Positions 1 through 8,969 of a stretch of DNA of 64,000 nt are shown here, piece by piece. Origin of the DNA: Kordiimonas lipolytica (GTDB taxonomy: Bacteria > Pseudomonadota > Alphaproteobacteria > Sphingomonadales > Kordiimonadaceae); NCBI RefSeq assembly GCF_001550065.1, contig NZ_LRUB01000035.1, forward strand, positions 248,001-312,000, given 5' to 3'. The notes below the pieces were generated by a model. The model was given only the letters and a program-made list of their open reading frames with translations. It made no database searches and was not told the DNA's origin. A program made the translations under genes and the position numbers. How positions within the stretch are numbered: the stretch's first letter is position 1; the number at the start of each line of letters is the position of its first letter.

Positions 1-1
1 C

Positions 2-373
2 GAAGTGCTGACCGGCCGCCTGATCAATAGCGTGGATGACATGATAGCAGCCGCGAACGATATTCTGGAAACCGGCGCGGAAGCTGTGTTGATCAAAGGC
101 GGGCATCTGGAAGGCCCGACCTCCACTGATGTTCTCGTTAGTGCCAAAGGCGAATGCCGGATCACAAGCGACCGCATTGATACCAAGAGTACGCACGGCA
201 CAGGCTGCACGCTTGCGAGTGCCATGGCAGCCTTGCTCTCGGCGGGCCTGTCATTGGAAGCTGCGTTTGAAAAAGCTCACACTTTTGTCCATCTTGCCAT
301 CAAGGCAGCTCCTGGGTTTGGCGCTGGCCATGGCCCGCTTGGCCACGCCCGCGTACACCTGGATATCGACTAA
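2..373 (+). CDS. thiD: Phosphomethylpyrimidine kinase, C-terminal part (cut by window start)
   Basis: The visible 123 residues match the C-terminal half of ThiD, which phosphorylates hydroxymethylpyrimidine and its monophosphate in thiamine synthesis (ribokinase-like fold). Seen in the sequence: VLIKGGHL, then the anion-hole and catalytic segment THGTGCTL, then the typical ending GFGAGHGPLGH. The N-terminal half lies outside the window. The stop overlaps the next start (TAATG), so it is probably translated together with the following hydrolase. Confidence 0.9.
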   Translation, partial: EVLTGRLINSVDDMIAAANDILETGAEAVLIKGGHLEGPTSTDVLVSAKGECRITSDRIDTKSTHGTGCTLASAMAALLSAGLSLEAAFEKAHTFVHLAIKAAPGFGAGHGPLGHARVHLDID

Positions 374-1140
374 TGGATCTGTTTTACCGGACTCGCGGTG
401 ACGGCCCGCCGCTTGTGATGCTGCACGGCCTTTTCGGATCGGCAGACAATTTGGGCGGGCTGGCGCGTGCGATGGAAAATGACTTCCGCATGGTGATGGT
501 GGATCACCGTAACCATGGCCGCAGCCCCCATGCCCCGACAAACAGCTATGGTGAAATGGCTGAAGACATCTTCGATGTGATGGACCGCGAGGGAATCGAC
601 AAGGCCCATGTATTCGGCCATTCGATGGGCGGCAAAGTTGCGATGCAGATGGCGCTTCTGGCGCCAGAGCGCATTGACCGCATGGTCGTGGGGGACATCT
701 CCCCGGTGGCATACAGCCGTCACCACGATGCTATTCTCAAGGGCATGGCGAAAGTTGCTAAAGCTGCACCGCAGGACAGGGCTGGCGCAGAGACCATTCT
801 GGCGCCATATGTCCGGGAAGCAGATGTCCTCAGTTTTCTTCTGACAAATTGGCGAAGGGCGAGTGACGGAATTTGGCGCTGGCGCCTGAATTTTGACGCG
901 ATCCGGGATGATTATGACTCCATAGTTGCGGGCGTCGATGGTGACCCGGTTGATACGCCGGTGTTGTTTCTGCGCGGCGGGGAATCGGATTATGTTACTG
1001 CAGAGCACAGGGATACTATTTTGCGCCTGTTTCCGAAGGCCACTGTGCGCACCGTGGAGGGCACGGGCCACTGGTTGCATGCGGAAAAGCCGGAACTGGC
1101 GGCGCGGGTGATCACGCGCTTTTTGCAGGATGAACTTTAA
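373..1140 (+). CDS. Alpha/beta hydrolase (YbfF-like esterase)
   Basis: A 255-residue cytoplasmic alpha/beta hydrolase. Visible are the oxyanion-hole motif HGLFGS (18-23), the segment VDHRNHGRS (43-51), the nucleophile elbow GHSMGG with Ser84, and the C-terminal catalytic His in GTGHWLHAEKP (His233). Length and motifs match the YbfF/EPHD11 esterase group, whose members cleave acyl esters; the natural substrate is unknown. It starts inside the thiD stop codon, which suggests one transcript but not a role in thiamine synthesis. Confidence 0.85.
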   Translation: MDLFYRTRGDGPPLVMLHGLFGSADNLGGLARAMENDFRMVMVDHRNHGRSPHAPTNSYGEMAEDIFDVMDREGIDKAHVFGHSMGGKVAMQMALLAPERIDRMVVGDISPVAYSRHHDAILKGMAKVAKAAPQDRAGAETILAPYVREADVLSFLLTNWRRASDGIWRWRLNFDAIRDDYDSIVAGVDGDPVDTPVLFLRGGESDYVTAEHRDTILRLFPKATVRTVEGTGHWLHAEKPELAARVITRFLQDEL

Positions 1141-1153
1141 ACAGGGACTTGGT

Positions 1154-2305
1154 GTGAAACGTCTGAAGGCAGTAAAGCTCAGTGGTATTTTGGGGGTAAC
1201 ACTCTTTGGGGGTATGGCGGGAGCGCAAGCGGCCGGGCTGATACCTGATTTTGAGAAAGAGTTCCTGCGCGAGGTGGAAACCAACAAAGTGCCGGGTGCA
1301 GCTTACGCCATTATCAAGGGCGGTCGCGTTGTCGCGGTGAAGGTATACGGCACCCGCGCCGTTGACGCCGACCTGCCGGTGACCAGCCAGACGGTTTTTC
1401 GGCTTGCGTCCGTTTCAAAGACGTTTGCCGCGGACCTGGCGGCCATTCTGGCGCGTGAAGGCACGTTGGACCTTGAAGCGCCGGTGACGAAATTCGTACC
1501 CGAGCTCAAGTTCAAGACAAACGGATTCGCGGGCAAAGTGAAGCTGAAGCATCTGCTGAGCCACAGCGCGGGCATCACGCCAAACGCATACGACAATATG
1601 CTTGAGGACGGATGGACTCTTGAGAAGATCGTGCCGCGGTTCGACCGGATTGAGCCCATGTGCCAGCCAGGTGAATGCTATGGCTACCAGAACATTCTTT
1701 TCAGCCTGATTGAGCCAGCGATCGAAAATACGACAGGAAAAAGCTATCCATCACTTGTGGAAAGTCGGCTGCTTAAGCCTCTTGGAATGAACCATGCCTC
1801 CCTGGGACTGGAAGCCTATCTTTCAACGGCCAACCGGGCGGAACCGCATATTTTTACTCGCCGCGACGGCTGGATCAGGGTGATGGTGGACCGTAATTAT
1901 TACCGTGTCATGCCCGCCGCCGGTGTCAATGCCAGCATTGAAGACCTTGCCAAATGGGTAGTGGCTCAGATGGGCTATAATGACGCCGTGTTGCCGTCTC
2001 CCGTCCTGAAGATGGTGACGGAGAAACGCGTGGATACATCGCGCGAACTCAGGCGCCGGGGGTGGCGCGGCAAGCTGACGGACGCCCACTATGGCTTCGG
2101 TTGGCGCATCTATGCGGTCGACGGCCAGGACGTGGTACTGCACTCAGGCGGCGTGCGCGGCTTCAGAAGCTTCGTGTCCTATTCCAAGGACCTGGACATA
2201 GGCTTTGCGATTGTCATGAACGCCCAGACACGGTCGATCGACCGCCTGTCGTCCCATTTCTGGGTCACAGCATTTGATGAAGTCGAAACCACGGCAAGCC
2301 GCTAA
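1154..2305 (+). CDS. Exported serine hydrolase of the beta-lactamase class C / esterase family
   Basis: Penicillin-binding-protein-like serine hydrolase. A signal peptide (basic start, hydrophobic core, AQA cleavage region) is followed by the SxxK motif SVSK (about residues 86-89), a Tyr-x-Asn-type YQN, and HSGG in the place of the KTG triad. Such proteins act as esterases, D-aminopeptidases or carboxypeptidases; the substrate cannot be told here. I chose GTG 1154 because AGGGA lies 6 bases before it and it lies just past the previous stop. ATG 1130 in the same frame would overlap the upstream gene by 11 bases. It ends tail to tail with the next gene, sharing stop-codon bases. Confidence 0.8.
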   Translation: MKRLKAVKLSGILGVTLFGGMAGAQAAGLIPDFEKEFLREVETNKVPGAAYAIIKGGRVVAVKVYGTRAVDADLPVTSQTVFRLASVSKTFAADLAAILAREGTLDLEAPVTKFVPELKFKTNGFAGKVKLKHLLSHSAGITPNAYDNMLEDGWTLEKIVPRFDRIEPMCQPGECYGYQNILFSLIEPAIENTTGKSYPSLVESRLLKPLGMNHASLGLEAYLSTANRAEPHIFTRRDGWIRVMVDRNYYRVMPAAGVNASIEDLAKWVVAQMGYNDAVLPSPVLKMVTEKRVDTSRELRRRGWRGKLTDAHYGFGWRIYAVDGQDVVLHSGGVRGFRSFVSYSKDLDIGFAIVMNAQTRSIDRLSSHFWVTAFDEVETTASR

Positions 2306-2874
2306 TCGCCCGTTACCATCGGGCTGCCGCCTCGGGGTGCGCGGCCACCCCGGCCGCTTTTGCTACCCGGGCCGTGGTCTTTGCCTCCGCTCATTTGTGT
2401 GTGGCGAACCATGGCCATGGCTTCATGGGGGCTGATGGTGCAATTGCCGTCACCATCCGCGTTCAGAAATTGGCTGTGCGGTACGGCCTCCATTTCCTCC
2501 AGTTCCACTGCACCGGTTCCGTTGGTGTCGACGCGTAGGAAATCAAAGAACATGAAGCTTTTGTCTTCAAACTTGGCGTGGCGATATTCGCCCGAGACCA
2601 ACTTGCCATCCTTGTTTTGATCCAGCATTCGGAACAGACGGCTGCGCTGGACATTGATATCATCGCAGGTGGCTTCACCGTCGCCGTTATAGTCCCAGCG
2701 CTCAACATACAGGCGGTAAACCTGTTCCACACGTTCAGCATGTGCTTCAGGGTTCATGTCCATCTGTGGAGGACCATCCAAATGATTTCTTCCGCCGCGT
2801 TCTGGCCCGCCCGTACATGCAGTTAGGCTGAAGGCAGCACCGAAGAGGATGTAATGAAAGACTCGCACGCGCAT
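2302..2874 (-). CDS. EF-hand calcium-binding lipoprotein
   Basis: A 190-residue protein with a lipoprotein signal (lipobox LTAC, Cys20), so it is probably anchored in an envelope membrane facing the periplasm. Four acidic loops resemble EF-hands: DYNGDGEATCDD, DQNKDGKLVSGE, DTNGTGAVELEE and ADGDGNCTISPHE. This suggests calcium binding, as a sensor or buffer. The C-terminus is Gly/Arg-rich and probably disordered. A strong ribosome site (GGAGGA, 6 bases from ATG) supports the start. Its function beyond calcium binding is unknown. Confidence 0.8.
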   Translation of the reverse strand: MRVRVFHYILFGAAFSLTACTGGPERGGRNHLDGPPQMDMNPEAHAERVEQVYRLYVERWDYNGDGEATCDDINVQRSRLFRMLDQNKDGKLVSGEYRHAKFEDKSFMFFDFLRVDTNGTGAVELEEMEAVPHSQFLNADGDGNCTISPHEAMAMVRHTQMSGGKDHGPGSKSGRGGRAPRGGSPMVTGD

Positions 2875-3018
2875 ATTTTCCTCCGCATTGTCGTGACCGG
2901 GCAGGGCCGGTGTTTTGTATAGATACGCGAACGGAGCGCTAACCCTTCGGAATCCTGATGATTTTTCGCGCGTGAAATATCGTTACAAAAACTTCTGCAT
3001 GTCGACACAAATCTTTCG

Positions 3019-3046
3019 TTGACTTCGGCGCCCATATCGCTAGTTT
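3019..3046 (+). promoter_or_regulatory. Candidate sigma-70 promoter for serC-serA
   Basis: TTGACT (3019-3024, 5/6 to consensus), a 16-base spacer, then TAGTTT (3041-3046, 3/6). A start about 7 bases later would put the first transcribed base near 3053, at the start of the serC leader structure. The -10 is weak, so this rests partly on position. Confidence 0.5.
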
Positions 3047-3050
3047 CCGG

Positions 3051-3150
3051 CCTTGGTAGTTCCCCCAACTGGGAACCGGTCGTCTGTAAGGTCGGCATAA
3101 CCTTTGGGACACGCCTCCCCAACGAGGCGCAACTATCTGGAAGGATAGCG
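3051..3150 (+). ncRNA. serC leader RNA (cis-regulatory, upstream of serC)
   Basis: Four stems can be drawn: GTTCCC (3059-3064) with GGGAAC (3071-3076); AAGGT (3088-3092) with ACCTT (3100-3104); CGCCTC (3112-3117) with GAGGCG (3124-3129); CTATC (3133-3137) with GATAG (3144-3148). The last hairpin holds the ribosome site GGAAGG in its loop and 3' arm, 8 bases before the serC ATG. Location and layout fit the published alphaproteobacterial serC motif. Its ligand is not established. The placement suggests control of serC translation. Confidence 0.75.
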
Positions 3151-3152
3151 AT

Positions 3153-4310
3153 ATGACAAAGCCTATCACGGCACCCGCACGGCCCGAGTTCAGCTCTGGC
3201 CCATGTGCAAAGCGTCCAGGTTGGAGCGTGGACGCGCTTAATGACGCCCTTACGGGGCGGTCTCACCGGTCTAAGCCTGGCAAGGCTAAGCTGAAATACG
3301 CCATCGATAAAACTCGTGAAGTTCTAGGTGTGCCTGCGGACTACCGCATTGGTATTGTGCCCGGTTCCGACACCGGCGCCGTTGAAATGGCGCTCTGGTC
3401 GCTTCTGGGTGCGCGCGGCGTTGATATGCTTGCCTGGGAAAGCTTTGGCTCTGGCTGGGTAACAGATGTTGCCAAACAGCTGAAACTTGAAAAAGTACGC
3501 CTGTTTGATGCGGATTACGGCAACTTGCCGGATCTGGACGCGGTCGATTTCGACAATGATGTCGTGTTTACCTGGAACGGTACCACCAGTGGTGTGAAAG
3601 TGCCGAACGGTGACTGGATCGACGCTGACCGCAAAGGCCTGACCATCTGCGACGCCACTTCGGCCGCTTTCGCGATGGACCTGCCGTTTGAAAAACTCGA
3701 TGTTGTGACCTACAGCTGGCAGAAGGTGCTGGGCGGCGAAGCTGCGCACGGTGTGATCATCCTCAGCCCCCGCGCCGTTGAGCGTCTTGAAAGCTACACG
3801 CCATCCTGGCCGCTACCGAAGATATTCCGCCTCACGAAAGGTGGCAAGCTTATCGAGGGCATCTTTGTGGGCGAAACCATCAATACCCCGTCCATGATTT
3901 GCGTTGAAGACTATATCGACGCGCTTGAGTGGGCTGCAGACCTTGGTGGCCTCAAGGGTCTGATCGCCAAGTCTGAAGCCAACCTGAAGGTTCTTGAAGA
4001 CTGGGTCGCAAAAACCGACTGGGTTGATTTCCTGGCGGCAGACAAGGCCACACGGTCCAACACCAGCGTGTGCCTGAAGGTTGTGGACCCTTGGTTCGCC
4101 TCCCTTGACGCAGAAGCACAGGCGGCTGTGCCGAAGAAGCTGGCCTCCATCCTGGATGCTGAAGGCGTGGCCTATGATATCGGTGCCTACCGCGATGCCC
4201 CTCCGGGTCTTCGCATCTGGACCGGTGCGACTGTGGAAGCCGCAGACCTTGCTGCACTGACGCCGTGGCTTGATTGGGCCTATGCTGAAGCTAAAGCGGC
4301 GCATTCCTAA
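3153..4310 (+). CDS. serC: Phosphoserine aminotransferase
   Basis: SerC is a PLP enzyme that turns 3-phosphohydroxypyruvate and glutamate into phosphoserine and 2-oxoglutarate, the second step of serine synthesis; it also acts in one route to pyridoxal phosphate. The 385 residues fit the longer alphaproteobacterial form. Seen: the start region [22 protein letters not shown], and the PLP-binding lysine in [10 protein letters not shown] (Lys191). It sits directly behind the serC leader RNA and 84 bases before serA. Confidence 0.95.
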   Translation: MTKPITAPARPEFSSGPCAKRPGWSVDALNDALTGRSHRSKPGKAKLKYAIDKTREVLGVPADYRIGIVPGSDTGAVEMALWSLLGARGVDMLAWESFGSGWVTDVAKQLKLEKVRLFDADYGNLPDLDAVDFDNDVVFTWNGTTSGVKVPNGDWIDADRKGLTICDATSAAFAMDLPFEKLDVVTYSWQKVLGGEAAHGVIILSPRAVERLESYTPSWPLPKIFRLTKGGKLIEGIFVGETINTPSMICVEDYIDALEWAADLGGLKGLIAKSEANLKVLEDWVAKTDWVDFLAADKATRSNTSVCLKVVDPWFASLDAEAQAAVPKKLASILDAEGVAYDIGAYRDAPPGLRIWTGATVEAADLAALTPWLDWAYAEAKAAHS

Positions 4311-4323
4311 AACAGATTGTATC

Positions 4324-4357
4324 GGCAGGGGCCCGGCCATCGCTGTGTGGCCCCGCC
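4324..4357 (+). other. Hairpin in the serC-serA spacer
   Basis: GGGGCC (4328-4333) pairs with GGCCCC (4349-4354), extended by GGC (4324-4326) with GCC (4355-4357) around a bulged A. No U-run follows; an A-rich stretch does. It looks like a stabilising or processing stem between the two cistrons rather than a terminator. Confidence 0.5.
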
Positions 4358-4394
4358 ATTTCAAAAAAACAGATTTGATAGAGAAGGAACGATC

Positions 4395-5972
4395 ATGCCT
4401 AAGGTGCTGATTTCCGATAAAATGAGCCCACTTGCCGAGAAGACGTTCAAAGATCGCGGTGTGGAAGTTGACTATAAGCCCGGCCTGGACAAGGACGAGC
4501 TTCTGAAAATTATTGGCGACTATGATGGCCTGGCTATCCGGTCTTCCACAAAAGTAACGCCGAAGGTTCTCGAGGCTGCCAAGAACCTGAAGGTTGTTGG
4601 TCGCGCAGGTATCGGCGTGGATAACGTGGATGTGCCAGCCGCTACCAACGCTGGTGTGGTGGTTATGAATACGCCTTTCGGTAACTCCATCACCACAGCT
4701 GAGCATGCCATCGCCATGATGATGGCGCTTGTGCGCCAGATCCCGCAGGCCAATGCGTCCACGCATGCTGGCAAATGGGAAAAGTCCAAATTCATGGGCA
4801 TGGAAATCACCGGCAAAACACTGGGCCTGATCGGTTGCGGCAACATCGGTTCCGTGGTGGCAGAGCGTGCGCTGGGCCTCAAGATGAAAGTCGTTGCCTA
4901 TGATCCTTTCCTTGCGCCCGAGCGCGCGGCGGACCTTGGCATCACCAAGGTTGAGCTCGATGACGTGTTCGCCAAGGCTGACGTGATCACGCTTCACACG
5001 CCACTCACCGACCAGACGCGCGGCGTTGTGGGCGTTGAGGCCTTCAAGAAAATGAAAGACGGCGTACGGATCGTGAACTGTGCCCGTGGCGGCCTGATCG
5101 ATGAAGCAGCGCTTCTTGACGCGCTCAACAGCGGTAAGGTTGCTGGCGCAGCCCTGGACGTGTTCGAGGTTGAGCCTGCGACCGATAACCCGCTCTTTGG
5201 TCATGACAATGTTATCTGTACGCCGCACCTTGGCGCATCCACCACAGAAGCACAGGTGAATGTGGCGCTGCAGGTTGCTGAACAAATGGCCGATTACCTG
5301 CTCACGGGTGGTGTTACGAACGCGCTCAACATGCCGTCGCTGTCTGCTGAGGAAGCGCCAAAGCTGAAGCCTTACATGACGCTTGCCGAGCAAATCGGTG
5401 GATTTGCCGGCCAGCTGACGGAGCATGGCCTGAAGCGTATCATGGTTGAATATGAAGGTGCTGTGGCTGAACTGAATACCAAGCCGCTGACGGCCGTTGT
5501 GCTTGAAGGCCTGTTGTCGCCGCTGATGTCCAGCGTCAACATGGTGAACGCGCCGGTTATTGCGAAAGAGCGTAATATCCAGGTAACGGAAGTGAAGCAC
5601 GACCGTGAGGGCGACTATCATACGCTGATCAAGCTGACAGTTGAAACCGAAAAGCAGACCCGCACTGTAACCGGGACGTTGTTCGCCAACCAGGCGCCAC
5701 GGATCGTGGAAATCAACGGCGTGCGCCTTGAGGCTGAAGTTGAGCCGAATATGCTCTATGTCATCAACGATGACAAACCTGGTTTCATCGGTGCACTTGG
5801 TTCGCTTCTGGGTTACAACGGCGTGAACATCGCGACCTTCGCGCTCGGCCGTAAGATCGAGGGCGAAGAGGCAGTATGCCTTGTGGCGGTTGACCAGCCG
5901 GTTCAGGATATTGTTCTTGACCAGGTGGCGGCTCTCGCGCATGTACGGCAGGCAAAACGTCTGACGTTTTAA
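4395..5972 (+). CDS. serA: D-3-phosphoglycerate dehydrogenase, long ASB/ACT-domain form
   Basis: SerA oxidises 3-phosphoglycerate to 3-phosphohydroxypyruvate with NAD, the first committed step of serine synthesis. The 525 residues are typical of the long form: substrate and NAD domains (Rossmann GLIGCGNIG about 144-152, NCARGGLID, HLGAST with the catalytic His region), then the intervening ASB domain, then a C-terminal ACT domain from about residue 450 (LYVINDDKPGFIGALG) that often gives serine feedback. The start is ATG 4395 with GAGAAGGAA before it; the upstream in-frame codons are the untranslated spacer. Confidence 0.95.
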   Translation: MPKVLISDKMSPLAEKTFKDRGVEVDYKPGLDKDELLKIIGDYDGLAIRSSTKVTPKVLEAAKNLKVVGRAGIGVDNVDVPAATNAGVVVMNTPFGNSITTAEHAIAMMMALVRQIPQANASTHAGKWEKSKFMGMEITGKTLGLIGCGNIGSVVAERALGLKMKVVAYDPFLAPERAADLGITKVELDDVFAKADVITLHTPLTDQTRGVVGVEAFKKMKDGVRIVNCARGGLIDEAALLDALNSGKVAGAALDVFEVEPATDNPLFGHDNVICTPHLGASTTEAQVNVALQVAEQMADYLLTGGVTNALNMPSLSAEEAPKLKPYMTLAEQIGGFAGQLTEHGLKRIMVEYEGAVAELNTKPLTAVVLEGLLSPLMSSVNMVNAPVIAKERNIQVTEVKHDREGDYHTLIKLTVETEKQTRTVTGTLFANQAPRIVEINGVRLEAEVEPNMLYVINDDKPGFIGALGSLLGYNGVNIATFALGRKIEGEEAVCLVAVDQPVQDIVLDQVAALAHVRQAKRLTF

Positions 5973-5977
5973 TGCTT

Positions 5978-6241
5978 GAATAAAAGTCCCTCGCTTCCGC
6001 TCGGTGTACTTTTATTCAGATTTGAAATGCGAAAACAAAGCTTGAGGCTGCTCTTCTTTTTGTTTTCAAGATTTTATCTGGTGAAATCCACCTATGGGTG
6101 GATTTCATTGGCAAAAAAGCAAAACTGGATTGCAGAACCGCTTCAAGATCCAGTTTTTTAATGTCCCTTTTGGCAAAAGTACACTGAGGCGAAGCCGAAG
6201 GACTTTTGCCAAGTTGAATGAGAGGGGCCACGTTTAGTGGT
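5978..6241. repeat. Cluster of inverted repeats between serA and hisZ
   Basis: Six stems lie in about 260 bases: GAATAAAAGT (5978-5987) / ACTTTTATTC (6008-6017); GAAAACAAA (6031-6039) / TTTGTTTTC (6059-6067); TGAAATCCACC (6082-6092) / GGTGGATTTCA (6097-6107), loop TATG; AAAACTGGAT (6121-6130) / ATCCAGTTTT (6148-6157); TTGGCAAAAGT (6170-6180) / ACTTTTGCCAA (6202-6212); and a short one at 6226-6241. The first and fifth hairpins are also inverted copies of each other, loops included. No convincing gene lies here. Confidence 0.8.
6121..6159 (+). terminator. Possible serA terminator within the repeat cluster
   Basis: AAAACTGGAT (6121-6130) pairs with ATCCAGTTTT (6148-6157), and a run of six T (6154-6159) closes the element. 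Of the hairpins in the cluster this is the one that best fits an intrinsic terminator for the serC-serA transcript. Confidence 0.55.
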
Positions 6242-6263
6242 CAATTGACAAGTGAATGGTCCA

Positions 6264-7427
6264 ATGAAACAGATGGCGGGTGGTGCATACGCACGCCAGG
6301 CACTTCTGCCGGAAGGCTTTCGTGATCAACTGGCGCCAAAGGCTGAACAAGAAGCAGCCCTGGTGCGCGGTTTGGTGGATACATTCCTGTCGCATGGATA
6401 CGACCGTGTGGCCCCGCCTCTTGTAGAATATGAAGACAGTCTGCTTGTGGGCGCCGGGAAAACCCGCGCCAAGCAGATGTTCCGTCTGATGGACCCTGAC
6501 ACCCAGCGCATGATGGCGGTTCGGGCCGACATGACCATCCAGATGGCGCGGCTTGCATCCACGCGCCTTGCGGACGCACCGCGCCCGCTCAGGCTTGCTT
6601 ATACCGGCAATGTCCTGCGTACCAAAGGCAGTCAGCTGCGCCCAACCCGCCAGTTTGTTCAGGCGGGCGTGGAACTTGTCGGCAGCCCAAGTCTTGAGGC
6701 TGAGCTCGAGGTGATTGCAGTCGCTGTTGAGGCGCTCGCTGCAGTGGGAATCGGTGAATTGTCGCTGGATCTCACGGTCGCTCCGCTGGTGGCCATGATG
6801 TGCGACCAGCACAAGCTTTCAGGTGATGTGCGCGAAAGCGTGATGGAGGCCCTTGAGGCCAAGGATATCGGCGGGCTAGCGATCCTGCCTGACGCGAGCC
6901 GGTCTGCGTTCGAGAAATTGCTGCAGGCCGCTGGGCCGGCAAAGCAGGCCAATGATATGCTGTCTGGCCTTGAGCTCAAAGGCGGCGCCGGCAAGCTTGT
7001 CGCCCGTCTCAGCCGCCTGACCGAAATGGTGGAGATCCGCCTGCCTGACCTGTCGCTGACGATCGACCCGTGCGAAAGCCATGGGTTTGAGTATAAGAGC
7101 GGAATTGGATTCGCGCTTTTCGCCAAGGGTGGTGAGGGTGAACTGGGCCGCGGTGGGCGCTATATGGTGTCCCATCCTGACGGTCATGAAGAGGAAGCGA
7201 CCGGTTTTTCCGTCTATCTGGATAGTCTGATGAAGGCGCTTCCTGCGGCCAAAAAGGCCGATCATCTTTTCCTGCCACATGGTACAAAAGCCAGTGATGG
7301 CAATAAGTTGCGGGCAGACGGCTGGCGTACAGTGCAGGGCCTTGATGCGGGTGCTGACCCGCTTGCTGAAGCAAAGCGCCTTGGTTGCAGCCATATCTTG
7401 CTTGATGAACGGGTTCGACCCGTATAA
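6264..7427 (+). CDS. hisZ: ATP phosphoribosyltransferase regulatory subunit
   Basis: HisZ is a histidyl-tRNA-synthetase-like protein without aminoacylation activity that binds short-form HisG and makes it active in the first step of histidine synthesis. Seen: the class II synthetase-like start LLPEGFRD, the motif-2-like stretch MAVRADMTIQMARL, and a C-terminal part ending before any tRNA-binding domain. hisG is not in this window. The start is uncertain: ATG 6264 and ATG 6273 are possible, as is GTG 6252, and none has a strong ribosome site. It lies 38 bases before purA and is probably in one operon with it. Confidence 0.85.
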   Translation: MKQMAGGAYARQALLPEGFRDQLAPKAEQEAALVRGLVDTFLSHGYDRVAPPLVEYEDSLLVGAGKTRAKQMFRLMDPDTQRMMAVRADMTIQMARLASTRLADAPRPLRLAYTGNVLRTKGSQLRPTRQFVQAGVELVGSPSLEAELEVIAVAVEALAAVGIGELSLDLTVAPLVAMMCDQHKLSGDVRESVMEALEAKDIGGLAILPDASRSAFEKLLQAAGPAKQANDMLSGLELKGGAGKLVARLSRLTEMVEIRLPDLSLTIDPCESHGFEYKSGIGFALFAKGGEGELGRGGRYMVSHPDGHEEEATGFSVYLDSLMKALPAAKKADHLFLPHGTKASDGNKLRADGWRTVQGLDAGADPLAEAKRLGCSHILLDERVRPV

Positions 7428-7453
7428 AAGCTCTGTTTTTAAGAGACCAGTAA

Positions 7454-8758
<1,305 letters not shown>

Positions 8759-8797
8759 TGCGTTTGCTGCATTTCCCAGCTTAAGCGAAATAGACAC

Positions 8798-8836
8798 AAA
8801 ACGCCGCTAACTCCCCGGAGAGGCGGCGTTTTTTTT
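8798..8836 (+). terminator. Intrinsic terminator after purA
   Basis: AACGCCGC (8800-8807) pairs with GCGGCGTT (8823-8830), with a small inner CTCC/GGAG stem, followed by a run of eight T (8829-8836). Confidence 0.9.
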
Positions 8837-8969
8837 GTGGAACTATTGCATCTAAAGGTAATATGATTTTAATGTTAACTGTATTCCCGCATAACGGGGT
8901 ACAGAATAGAAGTCTAGCGCTGTCATGGGGCACGAGAGCGCCGGCTTTTGCATGTAAGGGGATTTGGGC

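Noticed and set aside
4317..4394. An N-terminal extension of serA
   Set aside because: The stretch lies over the hairpin spacer; the domain match and ribosome site point to ATG 4395.
3813..5942. A 709-codon open frame on the minus strand across serC and serA
   Set aside because: It is antisense to two certain, highly biased genes; its protein is His/Arg-rich with no domain, as expected from reverse reading of such codons.
5976..6161. A 61-codon plus-strand frame in the repeat cluster
   Set aside because: It spans hairpins 1 to 4, has no ribosome site, and its composition reflects the repeats.
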